This document shows, piece by piece, positions 20,149 to 28,816 of a stretch of 64,000 bases of DNA. The first letter of the stretch is position 1. Every line of letters begins with the position of its first letter. The notes beneath the pieces were generated by a model, which was not told the origin of the DNA, made no database searches, and worked only from the letters and a program-made list of their open reading frames with translations. The DNA lies in assembly GCF_006974105.1 (NCBI RefSeq), contig NZ_CP036282.1, positions 1,116,001 to 1,180,000 on the forward strand, written 5' to 3'. Source of the DNA: Rhodoferax aquaticus. Lineage in GTDB: Bacteria; Pseudomonadota; Gammaproteobacteria; Burkholderiales; Burkholderiaceae_C. A program made the translations under genes and the position numbers.

Positions 20149-20185
20149 CAGCTCTTAATTTGGTAGCAAATTGAGAGCTGTTTTT
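20149..20185 (+). terminator. Rho-independent terminator of ychF
   Basis: CAGCTCTTAATTTG pairs with CAAATTGAGAGCTG, 13 of 14 positions Watson-Crick plus one G-U, around loop GTAG and followed by TTTTTATTT. A smaller hairpin (GAGGCC/GGCCTC at 20108-20124) precedes it. The convergent YqaA-like gene ends 23 bp further on. Confidence 0.9.
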
Positions 20186-20207
20186 ATTTGGGGCGCAGCT
20201 TATGTGG

Positions 20208-20681
20208 CTACCATAGCTTCCACAGTCCGGTGAGTGCCGCGGTCATCGTGAGGTAGCGCGCAAACTTGCCGATCGCCATGTAGACCACGCATGGCCAAAA
20301 CGGCAGTTTGAGCCAGCCAGCCACTGCACACAGCGGGTCGCCCACTAAGGGGAGCCAGGCCAGCAAGCAGGCTTTGGGCCCCAGTTTTTCCAGCCAGTCC
20401 AAGGCGCGCAAATGCACCTGCGAATGGGCATACTTGTGGGTCAGGTGCCGCGCGCCAAACCCCATCCACCAATCCACCGCGCCGCCCAAGGTGTTGCCCA
20501 CGGTGGCCACAGCAATCACGGGCCAAAACATGCTGGGGTTGAGTTGCACCAGCCCAAACACCACGGGCTCTGAGCCCAGCGGTAGCAAGGTGGCTGAGAT
20601 AAAAGACACCACGAACACCGCGCCAAGGCTGTACTGGGGCAGGGCCAAGAGGGTAATCAGTTGCTGTATCCAGAGTTCCAT
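20208..20681 (-). CDS. YqaA-family (DedA-like) inner membrane protein
   Basis: This 157-residue protein has about four hydrophobic helices and the SNARE-associated/DedA-type core: LPLGSEPVVFGL near 36-47, then GNTLGGAVDWWMG and LLAWLPLVGDPLCAVAGWLK. YqaA is a short DedA relative; DedA proteins act in lipid-carrier transport and membrane homeostasis, while the role of YqaA itself is unclear. It is a single gene, convergent with ychF. Confidence 0.85.
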   Translation of the reverse strand: MELWIQQLITLLALPQYSLGAVFVVSFISATLLPLGSEPVVFGLVQLNPSMFWPVIAVATVGNTLGGAVDWWMGFGARHLTHKYAHSQVHLRALDWLEKLGPKACLLAWLPLVGDPLCAVAGWLKLPFWPCVVYMAIGKFARYLTMTAALTGLWKLW

Positions 20682-20802
20682 GGTGGGCTCAGTATAGGAA
20701 CATTGGGCTCGTCACTGGCGCGCGCTACAGCACCCCAAGGTTCAAAAACTAAGTCAGCCTGCAAACCTTAAGGGAAGCTAGGGTAAGTTCCCAATAAAGA
20801 TT

Positions 20803-20832
20803 TTGGTTGCTGAAATATTGGGCAGCTACAAT
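20803..20832 (+). promoter_or_regulatory. Candidate sigma-70 promoter of dusB-fis
   Basis: TTGGTT (20803-20808) and TACAAT (20827-20832) are 18 bp apart, ending 56 bp before the dusB start. The match is moderate and made by eye. Confidence 0.4.
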
Positions 20833-20888
20833 ACCCCCGGCTTTCGCCACATCCCCCAACCCTCCCCGTTTTATTCACCGTTCAACGC

Positions 20889-21941
20889 ATGTTCATTGGC
20901 CAGTTCGCTTTGGCGAATTCCCTATTTGTGGCTCCTATGGCAGGGGTGACAGACCGTCCGTTTCGCCAGTTGTGCAAGCGGCTGGGGGCTGGCTATGCAG
21001 TGAGCGAAATGGTCACCTCGCGCCCAGACTTGTGGGATTCGCTGAAGACCTCGCGCCGGGCCAACCATGAGGGTGAGCCCGGCCCGATTGCTGTGCAAAT
21101 TGCAGGTACCGAGGCGCAAATGATGGCGGACGCAGCGCTGTACAACATTGACCGTGGTGCCCAGATCATCGACATCAACATGGGTTGCCCGGCCAAAAAG
21201 GTTTGCAACAAATGGGCAGGCTCTGCCTTGATGCAAGACGAAGATCTAGCCACCTCGATTGCCCAAGCCGTGGTTGAGGCCTGTGCCCCCCGCAACGTGC
21301 CAGTCACCCTCAAGATGCGCACCGGCTGGTGCCAAACCCATAAAAACGCCTTGACCCTGGCCCGCCGCTTTGAAGACGTGGGCATTCAGATGCTCACCGT
21401 GCATGGCCGCACCCGCGAGCAAGGCTACAAAGGCTATGCCGAATACGACACAGTGGCATCAGTGAAGGCAGCAGTGCGCATTCCTGTGGTCGCTAACGGC
21501 GACATCACCAGCCCCGAAAAGGCGCAAGAGGTGTTGCGCCTGACTGGCGCTGACGCGCTCATGATTGGCCGCGCCGCCCAAGGGCAGCCCTGGATATTCC
21601 GTGAGATTGCCCACTTTTTGGAGCATGGCACGCACCTGGCGCCACCGCTGGTGAGCGAGGTCAAGCGCTTGCTGGTGGAGCATTTGTACGACCACTACAG
21701 CCTGTATGGCGAGTTCATCGGTGTGCGCTCCGCGCGCAAACACATTGCTTGGTATGTGCACACCTTGCCGGGCGCGCAGGCTTTTCGGGCGCACATGAAC
21801 ACTTTGCAAGACAGTACGGCGCAAGTGCAAGCCGTAGAAGATTTTTTTGACGAGTTGAATCAAACCATGGACCGCATCCCCGCAAGGGCGAGCGCGGCAA
21901 CGGATGTACAGGGAACCCAGAGTATGGAATTAGCGCTATGA
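20889..21941 (+). CDS. dusB: DusB, tRNA-dihydrouridine synthase B
   Basis: This 350-residue FMN-dependent TIM-barrel enzyme has APMAGVTDRPFR near the start, the catalytic Cys in MGCPAKKVCNKWAGSALM, and flavin-binding HGRTREQGYKG and GADALMIGRAAQGQPWIF. DusB reduces U17 in tRNA using NADPH. The next gene is fis, overlapping by 4 nt (ATGA), the same dusB-fis arrangement as in enterobacteria. Confidence 0.96.
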   Translation: MFIGQFALANSLFVAPMAGVTDRPFRQLCKRLGAGYAVSEMVTSRPDLWDSLKTSRRANHEGEPGPIAVQIAGTEAQMMADAALYNIDRGAQIIDINMGCPAKKVCNKWAGSALMQDEDLATSIAQAVVEACAPRNVPVTLKMRTGWCQTHKNALTLARRFEDVGIQMLTVHGRTREQGYKGYAEYDTVASVKAAVRIPVVANGDITSPEKAQEVLRLTGADALMIGRAAQGQPWIFREIAHFLEHGTHLAPPLVSEVKRLLVEHLYDHYSLYGEFIGVRSARKHIAWYVHTLPGAQAFRAHMNTLQDSTAQVQAVEDFFDELNQTMDRIPARASAATDVQGTQSMELAL

Positions 21942-22174
21942 GCACCAAACCATTAGACGAGAGCGTGCGCGCTAGTTTGCAAGCCTATTTTCAAGACCTC
22001 GACGGCATTGAGCCGCATGGCATGCACGACATGCTGGTGCGCGCTGTCGAAAAGCCCTTGTTGGAGGTCGTGATGGAGCAGGCTGCTAACAACCAATCTA
22101 AAGCCGCCCAATGGCTGGGGCTTAACCGCAATACGCTGCGTAAAAAGCTGCTTGAACACAAGCTAGCCGAGTAA
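21938..22174 (+). CDS. fis: Fis-family nucleoid-associated DNA-binding protein
   Basis: This 78-residue protein has the C-terminal Fis helix-turn-helix: [27 protein letters not shown]. Fis bends DNA, organises the nucleoid and activates rRNA promoters. Its length is shorter than E. coli Fis (98 aa), as is usual in betaproteobacteria. It overlaps the dusB stop, and purH follows after 37 bp. Confidence 0.93.
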   Translation: MSTKPLDESVRASLQAYFQDLDGIEPHGMHDMLVRAVEKPLLEVVMEQAANNQSKAAQWLGLNRNTLRKKLLEHKLAE

Positions 22175-22211
22175 GCCTGCACTCACTTTTTTAACTTTAC
22201 CCACTCGCTTT

Positions 22212-23822
22212 ATGACCGCCACCCAAACAGCACTCTTGTCTGTCTCTGACAAGACTGGCATCGTTGAACTCGCCCAAGCGCTACACGCCCAAGGCGTCAA
22301 GCTCCTGTCTACGGGAGGTACTGCCAAGCTGCTGGCCGACCAAGGTCTGCCCGTGACCGAAGTGGCGGAGATGACCGGTTTCCCCGAAATGCTGGATGGT
22401 CGTGTCAAGACGCTGCACCCCCGTGTACACGGTGGCTTGCTGGCGCGTCGCGACTTCCCGACCCACATGGCAGCGCTGGCCGAGCACCACATCAACACCA
22501 TCGACTTTCTGGTGGTGAACCTGTACCCGTTTGAGGCGACGGTGGCCAAGGCCGGCTGCACGTTGGAAGATGCGATTGAGAACATCGACATTGGCGGCCC
22601 CGCCATGGTGCGCAGCGCTGCCAAGAACTGGAAAGATGTGGCCGTGCTGACCGACGCGGCCCAGTACGACACCGTGATCGCCGAACTGAAGGCCGCTGGC
22701 CGCGTGAGCGACAAGACCAAACTGGGTCTTTCGATTGCCGCGTTCAACCGCATCAGCCAGTACGACGGTGCCATCAGCGACTACCTGTCGGCCATCCAAA
22801 TTGGCGACGAAGTTCCGGCAGGCGACAAAGCCCCGGTGCTGGATTTGTTCCCCGGCCAAAGCAATGGCCGCTTCGTGAAAGTGCAAGACCTGCGCTACGG
22901 CGAAAACAGCCACCAGCAAGCTGCCTTGTACCGCGACCTATTGCCTGCTCCCGGCTCGCTGGTCACCGCCAAGCAATTGCAGGGCAAGGAGCTGAGCTAC
23001 AACAACATCGCCGATGCCGACGCGGCTTGGGAATGTGTGAAAAGCTTTGACACGCCTGCGTGTGTGATCGTCAAGCATGCCAACCCCTGCGGCGTGGCCG
23101 TGGGTGCAGATGCTCTGGAGGCCTATAGCAAGGCCTTCCAAACCGATCCTACCAGCGCGTTTGGCGGCATTATTGCCCTGAACACGCCACTGGATGAGCG
23201 TGGTGCGCTACAAATTTCGAAGCAGTTTGTGGAAGTGCTGATGGCCCCCAGCTTCACGCCCGCCGCGCTGGAAGTTTTCAAGAGCAAGGTCAATGTGCGT
23301 ATTCTGCAAATTGACTTGCCCAAGGGTGGAGCGTCGGCATGGGATCAGGGCCGCAACCTGATGGACATGAAGCGCATCGGCTCTGGCATCTTGCTGCAAA
23401 CGGCCGACAACCATGAGCTGGCGCTGAGCGATCTGAAGGTGGTGACCACCAAGCAACCTACTGCCGAAGAACTCAACGACCTGCTGTTCGCCTGGAAGGT
23501 GGCCAAGTACGTCAAGTCCAACGCCATCGTCTTTTGCAAGGGTGGCATGACCATGGGCGTGGGTGCTGGCCAGATGAGCCGCTTGGATTCCGCCCGTATT
23601 GCTTCTATCAAAGCTGGCCACGCCAACCTGTCTTTGGCAGGTACCGTGGTGGCGAGCGATGCGTTCTTCCCCTTCCGTGACGGCTTGGACGTGGTGGTGG
23701 ACCACGGCGCGACCTGCGTCATACAGCCCGGTGGCTCCATGCGCGACCAAGAGGTCATTGACGCGGCCAACGCGCGTGGTGTGTCCATGGTGTTCAGCGG
23801 CGTGCGCCACTTCCGCCACTAA
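22212..23822 (+). CDS. purH: PurH, AICAR transformylase / IMP cyclohydrolase
   Basis: This 536-residue bifunctional enzyme performs the last two steps of IMP synthesis. The N-terminal MGS-like cyclohydrolase domain starts [15 protein letters not shown] and contains STGGTAK. The C-terminal transformylase domain includes the folate-pocket segment [11 protein letters not shown] and the C-terminal block [20 protein letters not shown]. Family length is about 525-530. It lies in the run dusB-fis-purH-rdgB-hemW. Confidence 0.97.
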   Translation: MTATQTALLSVSDKTGIVELAQALHAQGVKLLSTGGTAKLLADQGLPVTEVAEMTGFPEMLDGRVKTLHPRVHGGLLARRDFPTHMAALAEHHINTIDFLVVNLYPFEATVAKAGCTLEDAIENIDIGGPAMVRSAAKNWKDVAVLTDAAQYDTVIAELKAAGRVSDKTKLGLSIAAFNRISQYDGAISDYLSAIQIGDEVPAGDKAPVLDLFPGQSNGRFVKVQDLRYGENSHQQAALYRDLLPAPGSLVTAKQLQGKELSYNNIADADAAWECVKSFDTPACVIVKHANPCGVAVGADALEAYSKAFQTDPTSAFGGIIALNTPLDERGALQISKQFVEVLMAPSFTPAALEVFKSKVNVRILQIDLPKGGASAWDQGRNLMDMKRIGSGILLQTADNHELALSDLKVVTTKQPTAEELNDLLFAWKVAKYVKSNAIVFCKGGMTMGVGAGQMSRLDSARIASIKAGHANLSLAGTVVASDAFFPFRDGLDVVVDHGATCVIQPGGSMRDQEVIDAANARGVSMVFSGVRHFRH

Positions 23823-23824
23823 GC

Positions 23825-24460
23825 ATGGCCGCAGCTATGAAAATTGTTTTGGCGTCCAACAACCAAGGCAAGTTGGCCGAGTTGCAAGCCATGTTTGCGG
23901 GCTTGGGCTGTACCTTGGTGCGTCAGGGCGATTTGGGCGTGCCTGAGTCGCCCGAGCCTTTTCGCACCTTTGTAGAGAACGCCTTGGCCAAGGCGCGCAA
24001 TGCGGCGGCGCACACGGGTTTGCCAGCTTTGGCTGACGATGCCGGCTTGTGTGTCGACGCGTTTGGCGGCTTGCCGGGGGTCGATACCGCCTACTACGCC
24101 ACGCAGTTTGGCTACGTCAAAAGTGACGACAACAATGTGCGCGCCATTCTGGAACAAATGCAGACCATCGATAACCGCCGAGCTGCCATGGTCAGCACGC
24201 TGGTGGCGGTGCGCTCTGCTGACGATCCTGAGCCCTTGATCGCCGTAGGCCGCGTGGTGGGCGAGATTGCCCGCGCGCCCGTGGGGAGCAACGGGTTTGG
24301 CTTTGACCCCGTGATGTGGTTGCCTGAGTTTGGCCAAACCTTTGCCCAGCTGCCCACTGAGGTGAAAAACGCCCACAGCCACCGGGGGCGCTCAGCGCAG
24401 GCCATGGCTGCTTTGATCCGTGAGCGTTGGTTGCCCGCAGCGGCTGGCGCATTGGCGTGA
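23825..24460 (+). CDS. rdgB: RdgB/HAM1-family non-canonical purine NTP pyrophosphatase
   Basis: This 211-residue protein has SNNQGKLAEL near the start, ESPEPFRTFVENALAKARNAA, and the metal-binding LADDAGLCVDAFGGLPGVDTAYYA. The C-terminal motif is GSNGFGFDPVMWLPE followed by SHRGRSAQAM. It hydrolyses dITP, ITP and XTP to the monophosphates, keeping them out of nucleic acids. A second ATG at 23837 (MKIVLASNNQG) is an equally plausible start. It begins 3 bp after purH. Confidence 0.95.
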   Translation: MAAAMKIVLASNNQGKLAELQAMFAGLGCTLVRQGDLGVPESPEPFRTFVENALAKARNAAAHTGLPALADDAGLCVDAFGGLPGVDTAYYATQFGYVKSDDNNVRAILEQMQTIDNRRAAMVSTLVAVRSADDPEPLIAVGRVVGEIARAPVGSNGFGFDPVMWLPEFGQTFAQLPTEVKNAHSHRGRSAQAMAALIRERWLPAAAGALA

Positions 24461-25695
24461 TTCCTATCCTGCCCGCGAGCGAGGCGGCACAGGCAGTCGT
24501 GCCGCACGACATTCAGCACTACATGCGCCCTGGCACGCTGCAACTGGCGGCCTTGCCGCCTTTGTCTTTGTATGTGCATTTGCCTTGGTGCTTGAAGAAG
24601 TGCCCTTACTGCGACTTCAATTCGCATGAAATGGCTCCCGATGTGGTGCCGCAGCAGCGCTACATCGATGCGGTGATCGCAGATCTTGAAGCGGCACTGC
24701 CGCTGATCTGGGGGCGCACGGTGCACAGCATTTTTATTGGTGGGGGCACGCCCAGCTTGTTCTCGCCGGAGTCTATCGATCGCTTGCTGGGGGATATCCG
24801 TGCCCGCTTGCGCTTAGAGGCTAACTGCGAAATCACCATGGAGGCCAACCCCGGCACTTTTGAGAAAGATCGCTTCAAGGCGTTTCGCCATGCCGGGGTG
24901 ACGCGTTTGTCCATCGGGGTGCAAAGCTTTAACGATGCGCACTTGCAGGCCTTGGGGCGCGTGCACAATCGTGCCCAGGCCTTGGCCGCGGTGGAAGAGG
25001 CGGCGCAGTCGTTTGACACCTTTAACCTGGACATCATGTACGCCCTGCCGGGCCAAAGCTTGGCGCAGGTAGAGCAAGACATGGCGCTGGCTTTGCAGTT
25101 TAAGCCGCCCCATATCTCGATCTACCACCTGACCATCGAGCCCAACACCTACTTCGCCAAATACCCGCCTGTCATTCCAGAAGACGACACGGCCTATGGC
25201 ATGTTGGACCGCATCACCGAGCTGACCAGCCAAGCCGGCTTGGACCGCTATGAGGTGTCCGCCTATGCCCGTGATGGCCACCGGTGTTTTCATAACCTGA
25301 ACTACTGGCAGTTTGGTGACTACCTAGGCATTGGCGCGGGGGCCCACAGCAAACTCAGCTTTGCCCACCGCGTGGTGCGCCAAGTGCGCTTGCGTGAACC
25401 CCGGCTCTACATGGACAGGGCGCTAGCCGGCAATGCCTTGGCCCAAGACGAAGAAGTGGCGCGTGCCGACTTGCCGTTTGAATACATGCTCAACGCCCTG
25501 CGTTTGCGCAATGGTTTTGGCTTGCGCGACTTTACCGAGCGCACGGGGCTTGCCATCACCGCCATAGAGGCTGCGCTCAGCGAGGCAGAGCGCAAAGGTT
25601 TGATTGAGCGTGACTTTGCACGCGTACGTCCCACGGTGCGGGGCTTTGATTTTTTGAGTGATTTACAAGCGCTTTTCCTCTCCCCAAACACCTAG
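24457..25695 (+). CDS. hemW: HemW, radical-SAM haem chaperone
   Basis: This protein of about 412 residues starts at the GTG of a GTGA overlap with the rdgB stop. The radical-SAM cluster cysteines are C45, C49 and C52 (PWCLKKCPYCDFNSH), which includes the extra Cys-Asp-Phe typical of HemN-like proteins. The HNxxYW motif appears in CFHNLNYWQFGDYLGIGAGAHS. HemW binds haem and inserts it into respiratory proteins; it is not coproporphyrinogen dehydrogenase, despite older annotation. Confidence 0.94.
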   Translation: MIPILPASEAAQAVVPHDIQHYMRPGTLQLAALPPLSLYVHLPWCLKKCPYCDFNSHEMAPDVVPQQRYIDAVIADLEAALPLIWGRTVHSIFIGGGTPSLFSPESIDRLLGDIRARLRLEANCEITMEANPGTFEKDRFKAFRHAGVTRLSIGVQSFNDAHLQALGRVHNRAQALAAVEEAAQSFDTFNLDIMYALPGQSLAQVEQDMALALQFKPPHISIYHLTIEPNTYFAKYPPVIPEDDTAYGMLDRITELTSQAGLDRYEVSAYARDGHRCFHNLNYWQFGDYLGIGAGAHSKLSFAHRVVRQVRLREPRLYMDRALAGNALAQDEEVARADLPFEYMLNALRLRNGFGLRDFTERTGLAITAIEAALSEAERKGLIERDFARVRPTVRGFDFLSDLQALFLSPNT

Positions 25696-25757
25696 CTGCG
25701 CACTATAGTGGCTCTCACGCGGGCACCCAAGGCTGCCGTGCGTGAAGGAGGGCAGTC

Positions 25758-26438
25758 ATGTTTTCTGTGTATGGATTGGGTGGGCGCTTGTTTCATGGCC
25801 CGCTGGAAGACCTGTACCGGGTGGGTCCGCCACAGGCCTTGGCGCGCATGCACAGGGTGCAGCCCATTGGGCAAGATGCACAAGACCATGCGCCCTTTCA
25901 GAATCACTTGGCATCTCAAATGCCTAATCCCGAGCCCCACGATATCGCGCATCGCGTTGCGGTCTCCAGTTACCAACACGCGCACAACGAGTCACCGGCA
26001 CGCCACCCTTTGTCGCAGGTGGCTGCCATCATGAGCCATGCACTGGTTACCGTGCAAGACGAGTACACAGTCGAGCAAGCGTGGTCAGTTTTGTCTGAGA
26101 AGGGCGTGGGGCAAGCGCCCGTGGTCAATGCGCAAGGCAGCTTGGTGGGCTTGCTCTCGCGTGCAGATTTGATGCGCCCTGAGCGCTTGCCCGGGCCACA
26201 AAGCCATGCCTTGGTGTGGCGTGCTTTGTTGTTGCAGGCGGTGAGCGAAGTTATGTGGACGCCTGTTCCCAGCGTGGTGCCAGATGCAGACATTCGCCGT
26301 GTGGCGCGCGTGCTGTTGAGCACGGGTTTGCCTGGCTTGCCGGTGGTCGATGCCGCGTCCGCCTTGGTCGGATTTGTGTCCCGCTCCGATATCTTGCGGG
26401 CAGTGGTGGCAGAGCCGCCGCTTGATTTGTGGACGTGA
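25758..26438 (+). CDS. CBS-domain protein
   Basis: This 226-residue protein has an N-terminal region of about 85 residues without a recognisable domain (it opens MFSVYGLGGRLFHG), then two CBS domains at about 88-145 (ALVTVQDEYTVEQAWSVLSE) and 165-222 (PSVVPDADIRRVARVLLSTG, ending SRSDILRAVV). CBS pairs bind adenosyl nucleotides and regulate partner proteins. No fused catalytic domain is present. The partner is unknown. Confidence 0.85.
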   Translation: MFSVYGLGGRLFHGPLEDLYRVGPPQALARMHRVQPIGQDAQDHAPFQNHLASQMPNPEPHDIAHRVAVSSYQHAHNESPARHPLSQVAAIMSHALVTVQDEYTVEQAWSVLSEKGVGQAPVVNAQGSLVGLLSRADLMRPERLPGPQSHALVWRALLLQAVSEVMWTPVPSVVPDADIRRVARVLLSTGLPGLPVVDAASALVGFVSRSDILRAVVAEPPLDLWT

Positions 26439-26467
26439 CAAGCGGCTATGCGCTGCAGTCGGTGGAT

Positions 26468-27172
26468 TTAGGGTTTGAGGTTCTGCGCCCAGCGCTGGTA
26501 AATGGTGCTGGCAATGGCTTGGCTATTTGCAAGCTTGGCATCTAGGTGTTCAAGGGCTTGGGCCGGAGTTTGTACCGCAGGGGACATGCTGGCTGCAATC
26601 TCCGCCGCGCCTGTGCGCAGCCAGTCGCGCACTTTGGGCGCATCCACCTCGCAATGGAACTGCATGCCGATATGCAGGCCGTCCACCACATAGGCTTGGT
26701 TGGCGCAATAGCGGCCTGTGGCGATGCGTGTTGCCCTAGCCGGGATGCTGAACGACTCGCCATGCCACTGGAACAATTCCAAGGGTTCGTGGGTGCCTAG
26801 CCACTCGGTGGCGAGATGGGATTCCGCGCGCAATGTGCTCCAGCCAATCTCTGCATGTTCAGCGGCTTGCACGGTGCCACCCAAGGCGCGGCTCAAGAGT
26901 TGACCGCCTAGGCAATGTCCGATGACCGGCTTATGTTGTGCGATGGATGCCTGGATAAGGCCAAACATCGCGGGGTAGTAGGGCATGTCGTCATTGGCAC
27001 TCATAGGGCCACCCAAAATACCCAAACCCGAAAAGCCATCCAAGGTGCTTGGCAAAGCCTCACCTAGGTCCATGCGAAACATGTGGTGGGCGAATCCATT
27101 TGCCCCTAGCCAAGTCGCAAAAAAGCACGGTCCGTCGTTGGACGCATTTTGAACAATGGCGATGGGAAGCAT
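26468..27172 (-). CDS. Class I glutamine amidotransferase (GMP-synthase-like)
   Basis: This 234-residue protein is taken from MLPIAIVQNAS. The triad is visible: nucleophile C87 in GHCLGGQLL, then H172 and E174 in MQFHCEVDA. Such stand-alone domains hydrolyse glutamine or a gamma-glutamyl substrate (GuaA-N or PuuD-like); the acceptor is unknown. The frame stays open upstream to 27289 and through the 15-bp att repeat of the island, but that extension has no family match and is an accident of the insertion. The native upstream sequence has therefore been separated from this gene by the island. Confidence 0.88.
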   Translation of the reverse strand: MLPIAIVQNASNDGPCFFATWLGANGFAHHMFRMDLGEALPSTLDGFSGLGILGGPMSANDDMPYYPAMFGLIQASIAQHKPVIGHCLGGQLLSRALGGTVQAAEHAEIGWSTLRAESHLATEWLGTHEPLELFQWHGESFSIPARATRIATGRYCANQAYVVDGLHIGMQFHCEVDAPKVRDWLRTGAAEIAASMSPAVQTPAQALEHLDAKLANSQAIASTIYQRWAQNLKP

Positions 27173-27243
27173 GGGGAGTGTGACCTGTCTTGGTGATGGA
27201 ACGCAACAAGAGGGTGATGCCAGCGTGGTGCGATGCACCTCAG

Positions 27244-27258
27244 TGGCGGAAGCTGTGA
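27244..27258. repeat. Left attachment repeat of the island (att core)
   Basis: TGGCGGAAGCTGTGA is identical to 56076-56090, the 3' end of tRNA-Ser including the CCA tail. The match ends on both sides after exactly 15 bp. It lies 178 bp upstream of the integrase start and 72 bp upstream of the amidotransferase start. Confidence 0.88.
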
Positions 27259-27273
27259 CCGCAGAAAGTGCAA

Positions 27274-27309
27274 TCGCAGAATCTCGCAATTACTCTCAGT
27301 TTATCGCAA
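27274..27309. repeat. Left arm-type repeat module
   Basis: Three TCGCA boxes start at 27274, 27284 and 27304. The stretch 27283-27298 matches 55955-55970 in 15 of 16 bases (CTCGCAATTACTCTCA against CTCGCAAGTACTCTCA). It probably binds the integrase N-terminal domain. Confidence 0.55.
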
Positions 27310-27379
27310 GTGCTTATCGGCATTGGAGAAAATGTCCGCCACTCGCTCCAAGTTTGCCTCATCTCATCTAGCCTGCTAC

Positions 27380-27424
27380 AGTTCTATTTCAATTTTGAAT
27401 GTGGATTGAAATGTTGATAGAACT
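27380..27424. promoter_or_regulatory. Inverted repeat directly upstream of the integrase
   Basis: AGTTCTAT (27380-27387) pairs with ATAGAACT (27417-27424), and the inner TTTCAAT (27387-27393) pairs with ATTGAAA (27405-27411). The structure ends 11 bp before the integrase ATG. It could be an operator for integrase control, an excisionase site or a leader hairpin. Confidence 0.5.
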
Positions 27425-27435
27425 GAGAGCCTTTG

Positions 27436-28734
27436 ATGGACGATGCAGCCAAAAACAATAAATCAAAAACCCCGAAAAGCCGCGCCCGTAATAGGTTTAC
27501 GGCGGTTGCAGTGCGTAATCTCAACGAGGTGGGTTACCACCACGATGGCGGAGGGCTCTATTTGCAAGTCAGCCCCACCAAAACAAAATCTTGGGTGCTG
27601 CGATACACCTTGGATAAATCTGTCCGATACATGGGCTTAGGTTCTGCCGCCGACTGGACTTTGGCCGAGGCCCGAGAACGTGCCCACAAGTACCGTCAAT
27701 TGCTAACTGATGGAATAGACCCTCAGACCTTCCGCGAACAAGAACGCTTGCATAGGACTGCCCAAGAAACAGAAGCATCGCGACTGCGGCGCACGTTTGC
27801 CGAATGTGCAAAGGAGTACCACGATGCCAATGCAGACGATTGGAAAAACACCAAGCACAAAGACCAGTGGATTAACACCCTGACCACTTACGCTTTTCCA
27901 GTCTTCGGAAAAGTCCCCATGAGCCAATTGACCCGCGACCAGATTCGCCAAGCCTTGCTACCCATTTGGAAATCCAAAGCGGAAACTGCTTCACGTGTGT
28001 TGCAGCGCATCCGCACCACCATTAATTACGGTGCGGCAATGGGCTATTGCAATGGTCTTGACAGTGAACAATGGGTTCAATTGAAAGAGACCCTACCCAA
28101 GAACAGCAAGCAGTTGGCCGGAGAAAATCACCCATCGTGTCCCCACGGTCAAGTTGGTGCGGTACTTCACAAAGTCATGCACGGCACTTCCTCAGATGCC
28201 GTGAAGCTGGCGTTTGCATTCATTGTTTTGACCGCTGCACGCTCGGGTGAAGTGCGCTTCGCAGTGTGGGAAGAAATTGACTTGGAAGAGCGAATGTGGA
28301 CGATTCCAAAAGAGCGGATGAAAGCAGACCGTGTGCACACGGTTCCGTTGTCAGAAGCTGCCATGTCTGTGCTTGTGCGTGCCAAGGAGTTGCGCTCTGA
28401 GTTGTTCACAGCGAAAGGAAAGCCCACTGGCCTGATTTTCCCCAACATTAATGGTGGAGCACTCAGTGATATGACATTCACCCAGATACTTCGGCGCATG
28501 AAGGTTGATCACACCATGCACGGGTTTAGAGCTAGTTTCCGCACATGGGGTGCAGCCCTCACGACCTATGAACATGAAATGTTGGAGTTTGCTATTGCGC
28601 ACGTTGTAGGTGACAAAACGGTGCAGTCCTACCAGCGATCAGATATGGTGGAGAAGCGGCATCAATTGATGCAGGACTGGGCTGACTACATCAAGTCAAA
28701 AGAGGGGGTAACGCTGGTCCAGAATCCCGAGTGA
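27436..28734 (+). CDS. P4-type tyrosine-recombinase integrase
   Basis: This 432-residue protein is taken from the ATG at 27436. An N-terminal DUF4102/arm-binding domain (about 20-105) contains HHDGGGLYLQV and GLGSAADWTLAEAR. A SAM-like core-binding domain follows (about 120-220), then the catalytic domain with R269 (AARSGE), H362 and R365 (MHGFRASFRTW), H389 and the nucleophile Y399 (VQSYQRSD). These integrases recombine into tRNA 3' ends, in agreement with the adjacent tRNA-Ser repeat. All catalytic residues are intact, so it may be active. Confidence 0.95.
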   Translation: MDDAAKNNKSKTPKSRARNRFTAVAVRNLNEVGYHHDGGGLYLQVSPTKTKSWVLRYTLDKSVRYMGLGSAADWTLAEARERAHKYRQLLTDGIDPQTFREQERLHRTAQETEASRLRRTFAECAKEYHDANADDWKNTKHKDQWINTLTTYAFPVFGKVPMSQLTRDQIRQALLPIWKSKAETASRVLQRIRTTINYGAAMGYCNGLDSEQWVQLKETLPKNSKQLAGENHPSCPHGQVGAVLHKVMHGTSSDAVKLAFAFIVLTAARSGEVRFAVWEEIDLEERMWTIPKERMKADRVHTVPLSEAAMSVLVRAKELRSELFTAKGKPTGLIFPNINGGALSDMTFTQILRRMKVDHTMHGFRASFRTWGAALTTYEHEMLEFAIAHVVGDKTVQSYQRSDMVEKRHQLMQDWADYIKSKEGVTLVQNPE

Positions 28735-28816
28735 TGATTTCGTCAGACAATTGCTAACGGCAACAAAAAGAAGCAACCGCCTAGACTCGGTTGAGAAATT
28801 AAAGGGATCGTCGCTG

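Noticed and set aside
27173..27289. N-terminal extension of the amidotransferase
   Set aside because: It runs through the att repeat into island sequence and does not resemble the family; the start at 27172 fits the family.
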